Of a DNA stretch of 9,228 nucleotides, positions 7,006 to 9,228 are shown piece after piece. The notes under the pieces were generated by a model that saw only the letters and a program-made list of their open reading frames with translations, did no database searches and had not been told where the DNA came from. The position numbers and the translations under genes were made by a program. How positions within the stretch are numbered: the stretch's first letter is position 1; each line of letters starts with the position of its first letter. This stretch comes from an uncultured bacterium. GTDB lineage: Bacteria; Bacteroidota; Ignavibacteria; Ignavibacteriales; Melioribacteraceae. The DNA is taken from the NCBI GenBank assembly GCA_937936675.1, contig CALDDL010000040.1, positions 1-9,228 of the forward strand. The letters run 5' to 3'.

Positions 7006-7034
7006 AATATATTTTAATCCCTAATAAATGTCAA
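7006..7034 (-). promoter_or_regulatory. Sigma-70-type promoter of the rplM-rpsI-rpsB-tsf operon
   Basis: On the minus strand a perfect -35 TTGACA (7029-7034) is separated by exactly 17 bases from a -10 TATATT (7006-7011). The expected start of transcription is near 6999, giving a leader of about 40 bases before rplM. The DNA upstream of the -35 is rich in A and T runs, as in UP elements of ribosomal promoters. Position and quality fit a strong growth-related promoter. Experimental support is not available here. Confidence 0.8.
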
Positions 7035-7210
7035 GATTTTCTCCTTGTAAATAAATAAGTTATCTCTTTTTTATTAAGTTGCTTTATCATTATATACTTT
7101 AGGTTTTTACTACTTTCGTCTTATTATCCACTAAAATAAGAAAATTTTATTTTATATAAAGAATATATATATTTATTTTTTATATCAAATTTAATTGGAA
7201 GGAAAATATA

Positions 7211-8239
7211 ATGCCGAAAAAAAGTGATTTCTTAAAAGATGTAATTCAGCATATCGATATTAAAGAACATAATGTTGTGCCATTAGTTGATGCGATGGAA
7301 AAAATGGCTTTTAGTGCTCGAGACTTAAACCGCGCCGCTAAGATTTATGATATGATGCTTAAAGATAAAGATTGCGCTATTATACTTACTCTTGCCGGTA
7401 GCATCTTTAGTGCCGGTCTTAAAAAAGTCGTTCATGATCTCATAACCAATAAAATGGTTGATGCCGTTGTATCCACGGGTGCATTAATGGTCGATCAAGA
7501 TTTTTTTGAAGCACTTGGTTTTAAGCATTATTTAGGTACTCCATTTGTTGATGATAACGTAATGAGAGACCTTCATATCGATAGAATCTATGATACTTTT
7601 ATCGATGAAGATGAACTTAGAATTTGTGATGATACAACCGAAAAGATTTTTAATAGTTTAGAACCTCGTGCTTATTCCTCACGCGAACTTTTATGGCACT
7701 TCGGTAAATACCTTGATGAAAACGGAGGTCCTAAAGTGGATGACTCTGTAATTTATGCTGCATACAAAAATAATGTACCACTATTCGTACCTGCTTTTTC
7801 TGATTGCTCCGCCGGTTTCGGTATTGTAGTTCATCAGCATAATAATCCCGATAAACACGTTTCTTTCGATTCAGGAAAGGATTTTCTTGAATTAACTCAA
7901 ATAAAACTTCATAATAAAGAAACCGGTATTTTTATGATTGGCGGTGGAGTACCAAAAAACTTCACTCAAGATATTGTTGTTGCTGCCGAAATATTAACAG
8001 ACGATGCTCCTATGCATAAATATGCTATTCAAATTACAGTAGCAGACGTTAGAGACGGTGCTCTTTCAAGTTCTACTCTTAAAGAGGCTTCTTCTTGGGG
8101 TAAAGTTGAAACAACTTTCGAGCAGATGGTTTATTCCGAAGCCACTCTCGCTATGCCGTTAATTGCCGGCTATGCTTATCATAAAGGTTCCTGGAAAGAG
8201 AGAGATTTTAAAGAACTCCAAAAACTCTTTAATAAATAA
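7211..8239 (+). CDS. Deoxyhypusine synthase-family protein, probable polyamine (homospermidine-type) synthase
   Basis: Member of the NAD-dependent family that moves an aminobutyl group from spermidine through an enzyme-lysine imine. Bacteria lack eIF5A, and their family members are thought to work in polyamine synthesis, for example making homospermidine; the exact reaction here is not known. The 342 residues are near full length. The NAD-binding fold is visible: LTLAGSIFSAGLKKVV at 59-74, VVSTGALMVDQDFFEALG at 86-103, VPAFSDCSAGFG at 193-204 and GIFMIGGGVPKNF at 239-251. SSWGKV places the expected catalytic lysine at Lys298, with Trp296 and Glu292 also kept. By eye alignment, three residues that bind spermidine in human DHS (Asp243, His288, Asp316) are Phe203, Asn250 and Leu285. 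The gene is monocistronic, transcribed away from rplM, with an AAGGA site and its own terminator. No other polyamine gene lies nearby. Confidence 0.88.
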   Translation: MPKKSDFLKDVIQHIDIKEHNVVPLVDAMEKMAFSARDLNRAAKIYDMMLKDKDCAIILTLAGSIFSAGLKKVVHDLITNKMVDAVVSTGALMVDQDFFEALGFKHYLGTPFVDDNVMRDLHIDRIYDTFIDEDELRICDDTTEKIFNSLEPRAYSSRELLWHFGKYLDENGGPKVDDSVIYAAYKNNVPLFVPAFSDCSAGFGIVVHQHNNPDKHVSFDSGKDFLELTQIKLHNKETGIFMIGGGVPKNFTQDIVVAAEILTDDAPMHKYAIQITVADVRDGALSSSTLKEASSWGKVETTFEQMVYSEATLAMPLIAGYAYHKGSWKERDFKELQKLFNK

Positions 8240-8288
8240 AGAGAAAGTACTATTAATTAGGAAACTTATTCAATATTATAATCTTTAT

Positions 8289-8324
8289 AAAAAAACCCCG
8301 TCATCAAAACGGGGTTTATTTTTT
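8289..8324 (+). terminator. Intrinsic terminator of the DHS-like gene
   Basis: AAACCCCG (8293-8300) pairs with CGGGGTTT (8310-8317) around a 9-base loop. After one mismatch, A/T pairs extend the stem, and it is followed by ATTTTTTT. It starts about 50 bases after the stop codon. The A-run on the other side means it could also stop minus-strand transcripts. Confidence 0.92.
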
Positions 8325-8466
8325 GCAGATTCATCTAAAAAGAACAATAATTATCAGTTTGAAAGCCCTCGATTTCTCAACCGATTACTACTATTCAAGA
8401 ATGTATCCGCTATTTTTTTTATAATAATTTATTGCAACACGAATTCAATGTAGCAATTATTTATTT

Positions 8467-8489
8467 AAAAAAATATCGTACTTGTACGA
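8467..8489 (-). terminator. Possible secondary terminator, palindrome followed by T-run
   Basis: TCGTAC and GTACGA (8476-8481 and 8484-8489) form a short perfect palindrome with only two bases between; opening one pair gives a 5-bp stem with a 4-base loop. On the minus strand it is followed by TATTTTTTT. It lies 31 bases beyond the main terminator of the cargo gene and may back it up. The stem is short, so it is a weak call; a protein-binding palindrome is an alternative. Confidence 0.4.
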
Positions 8490-8519
8490 AAAATTTTCAA
8501 TTTTGGACGATTTTTTATG

Positions 8520-8547
8520 AAAAAACCGGAGCTAACTCCGGTTTTTT
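8520..8547 (-). terminator. Intrinsic terminator of the T9SS cargo gene, bidirectional
   Basis: A 12-bp perfect stem (8520-8531 with 8536-8547, core ACCGGAG/CTCCGGT) has a 4-base loop, with six A/T pairs at its base that give a T-run on either strand. It begins 28 bases after the stop codon of the minus-strand gene and could also stop plus-strand read-through from the DHS-like gene. Confidence 0.9.
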
Positions 8548-8575
8548 AAATTAATTCTTTGTATATTCTTTTCTC

Positions 8576-9228
8576 TTACTTCATCAAGATCATCTTCTTT
8601 GAAAGTTGGACACCTTCTGCTTGGATCGAATAAACATAAATTCCGCTAGCTAAACCATTACCAAAATTATCTTTTCCATCCCATACTATACTATAAACTC
8701 CCGAATCCATCTCTTTATTAACTAAGGTTGCAACTTCCTTTCCAAGTATATCATAAACTTTCATCGAGACATTTCCACTCTTAGGTAATGAAAATCTTAT
8801 AGTAGTCTCCGGATTAAATGGATTGGGATAATTCTGTTCCAATGAAAAAGTTTCAGGTAATAGTTCCAATATATTTTCTTTTACATCTGTAGCAGTACCT
8901 GTACTTACATAAGCTCGAATCATATAGGTGTGAATCTTGTCATCTCCGGCAGTTAAATAATACCATGTTTTTCCGGCGGTGCTAGTTGTATATGTAACGC
9001 TTGTATAATTCATTTGACTAGCAGGATTTGGTGAACCGGTAACCATTACTCTATTTGTTCCGCTGCCGTCCCCAATATACTCCCTTGATACAGGGATTGT
9101 AACAACGAAACTTTTTGAAGCATCTATATTCTTTGACCTAAGATCGACCGTAAACCAATTAGTCCATGGAATAGGATATGGACTTGGTGGACGAGTATCA
9201 GAATTAATAGAAAATGTTGCCAATTGAC
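8576..9228 (-). CDS. Secreted protein with C-terminal type IX secretion sorting domain, C-terminal fragment
   Basis: The frame is open to the right window edge (216 codons visible); the only start-like codon near the edge is a TTG, and the reading continues through it, so the N-terminus lies outside. The last 90 or so residues are a Por/T9SS type A sorting domain: ETFSLEQNYPNPFNPETTI, then MKVYDILGKEVATLV, GVYSIVWDG, GLASGIYVYSI and the terminal LSKKMILMK. In this pathway the signal sends proteins across the outer membrane, after which it is usually removed and the cargo released or anchored. The preceding visible 120 residues, with WTNWFTVDL, FVVTIPVSREYIGDGSGTNR and GKTWYYLTAGDD, look like extracellular beta-sandwich sequence; similar segments precede the sorting domain in some secreted hydrolases, but no catalytic domain is visible, so the cargo's function is unknown. 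A strong terminator follows the stop. Confidence 0.93.
   Translation of the reverse strand, partial: QLATFSINSDTRPPSPYPIPWTNWFTVDLRSKNIDASKSFVVTIPVSREYIGDGSGTNRVMVTGSPNPASQMNYTSVTYTTSTAGKTWYYLTAGDDKIHTYMIRAYVSTGTATDVKENILELLPETFSLEQNYPNPFNPETTIRFSLPKSGNVSMKVYDILGKEVATLVNKEMDSGVYSIVWDGKDNFGNGLASGIYVYSIQAEGVQLSKKMILMK

Larger units (their letters stand above)
6960..7210. other. Divergent intergenic region between rplM and the DHS-like gene
   Basis: This 251-base gap holds the rplM ribosome binding site and promoter on the minus side. On the plus side it is very AT-rich, with an almost pure A/T tract at 7141-7194 just before the DHS-like gene. A TATACT at 7093-7098 could be a plus-strand -10, but no good -35 is present at the right spacing, so no plus promoter is called. 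GGAAGGA lies just before the ATG at 7211. No further gene or RNA is recognised. Confidence 0.6.
8240..8575. other. Gene-free convergent region between the DHS-like gene and the T9SS cargo gene
   Basis: These 336 AT-rich bases hold three hairpins: the DHS-like gene terminator (8289-8324), a small palindrome (8476-8489) and the terminator of the cargo gene (8520-8547). Between 8325 and 8465 no convincing gene, RNA or repeat is visible. A plus-strand open frame that enters this stretch from inside the DHS-like gene lacks protein-like features. Confidence 0.7.

Noticed and set aside
7141..7194. AT-rich tract with a TATATATAT run before the DHS-like gene
   Set aside because: Considered as a repeat or origin-like element, but it shows no repeat units, DnaA boxes or symmetry beyond simple AT-richness, so it is treated as promoter-region DNA.
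8163..8453. 96-codon plus-strand frame overlapping the end of the DHS-like gene
   Set aside because: It overlaps a conserved gene in another frame, runs through its terminator and has no protein-like pattern after it.
9221..9223. TTG as the start of the right-edge protein
   Set aside because: The frame stays open beyond it to the window edge, there is no Shine-Dalgarno in view, and a T9SS cargo needs an N-terminal signal peptide that is not there.
1..9228. CRISPR arrays, insertion sequences, tRNA or rRNA genes
   Set aside because: No regularly spaced repeats, transposase-like frames, terminal inverted repeats or tRNA-like folds were seen on either strand.

Overview
The window looks like chromosomal DNA of a low-GC bacterium from the Bacteroidota/Chlorobi side of the tree, most likely an Ignavibacteria-type organism. 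The strongest evidence is a secreted protein at the right edge that ends in a type IX secretion (Por) sorting domain with the LEQNYPNPFNP motif, together with FCB-like ribosomal proteins. Most genes have good Shine-Dalgarno sites, and the ribosomal operon has an E. coli-like -35/-10 promoter. Both are unlike Bacteroidia or Flavobacteriia and fit a Chlorobi/Ignavibacteria position. The taxonomic call is an inference from protein features, not from a marker search.

Layout from the left, minus strand: (1) a 5' fragment of a membrane-anchored L,D-transpeptidase-like gene that starts at a GTG and runs off the left edge; (2) maeB, an NADP-type malic enzyme with a C-terminal phosphotransacetylase-like domain, closed by a strong terminator; (3) a translation-machinery operon read right to left, rplM-rpsI-rpsB-tsf-pyrH-frr. 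The operon starts from a TTGACA-17-TATATT promoter near 7006-7034 and ends in a terminator that abuts the frr stop codon. A 15-bp terminator-like hairpin lies inside it, between tsf and pyrH, and a foldable leader lies between rpsI and rpsB.

On the plus strand, divergent from rplM, is one deoxyhypusine-synthase-family gene. It keeps the catalytic lysine but appears to lack several spermidine-binding residues of the eukaryotic enzyme. A 336-bp gene-free stretch with three hairpins separates it from the convergent C-terminal fragment of the T9SS cargo protein.

The minus-strand operon makes ribosomal proteins L13, S9 and S2, the elongation factor EF-Ts, UMP kinase and the ribosome recycling factor. 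These are growth-linked functions commonly found together. MaeB works in central carbon metabolism, the DHS-like enzyme probably in polyamine metabolism, and the two edge genes in the cell envelope or outside the cell. I did not find a clear new multi-gene system. The items most worth following up are the tsf/pyrH hairpin with its alternative fold, the possible pseudoknot over the rpsB ribosome binding site, and the substrate-site changes in the DHS-like protein.
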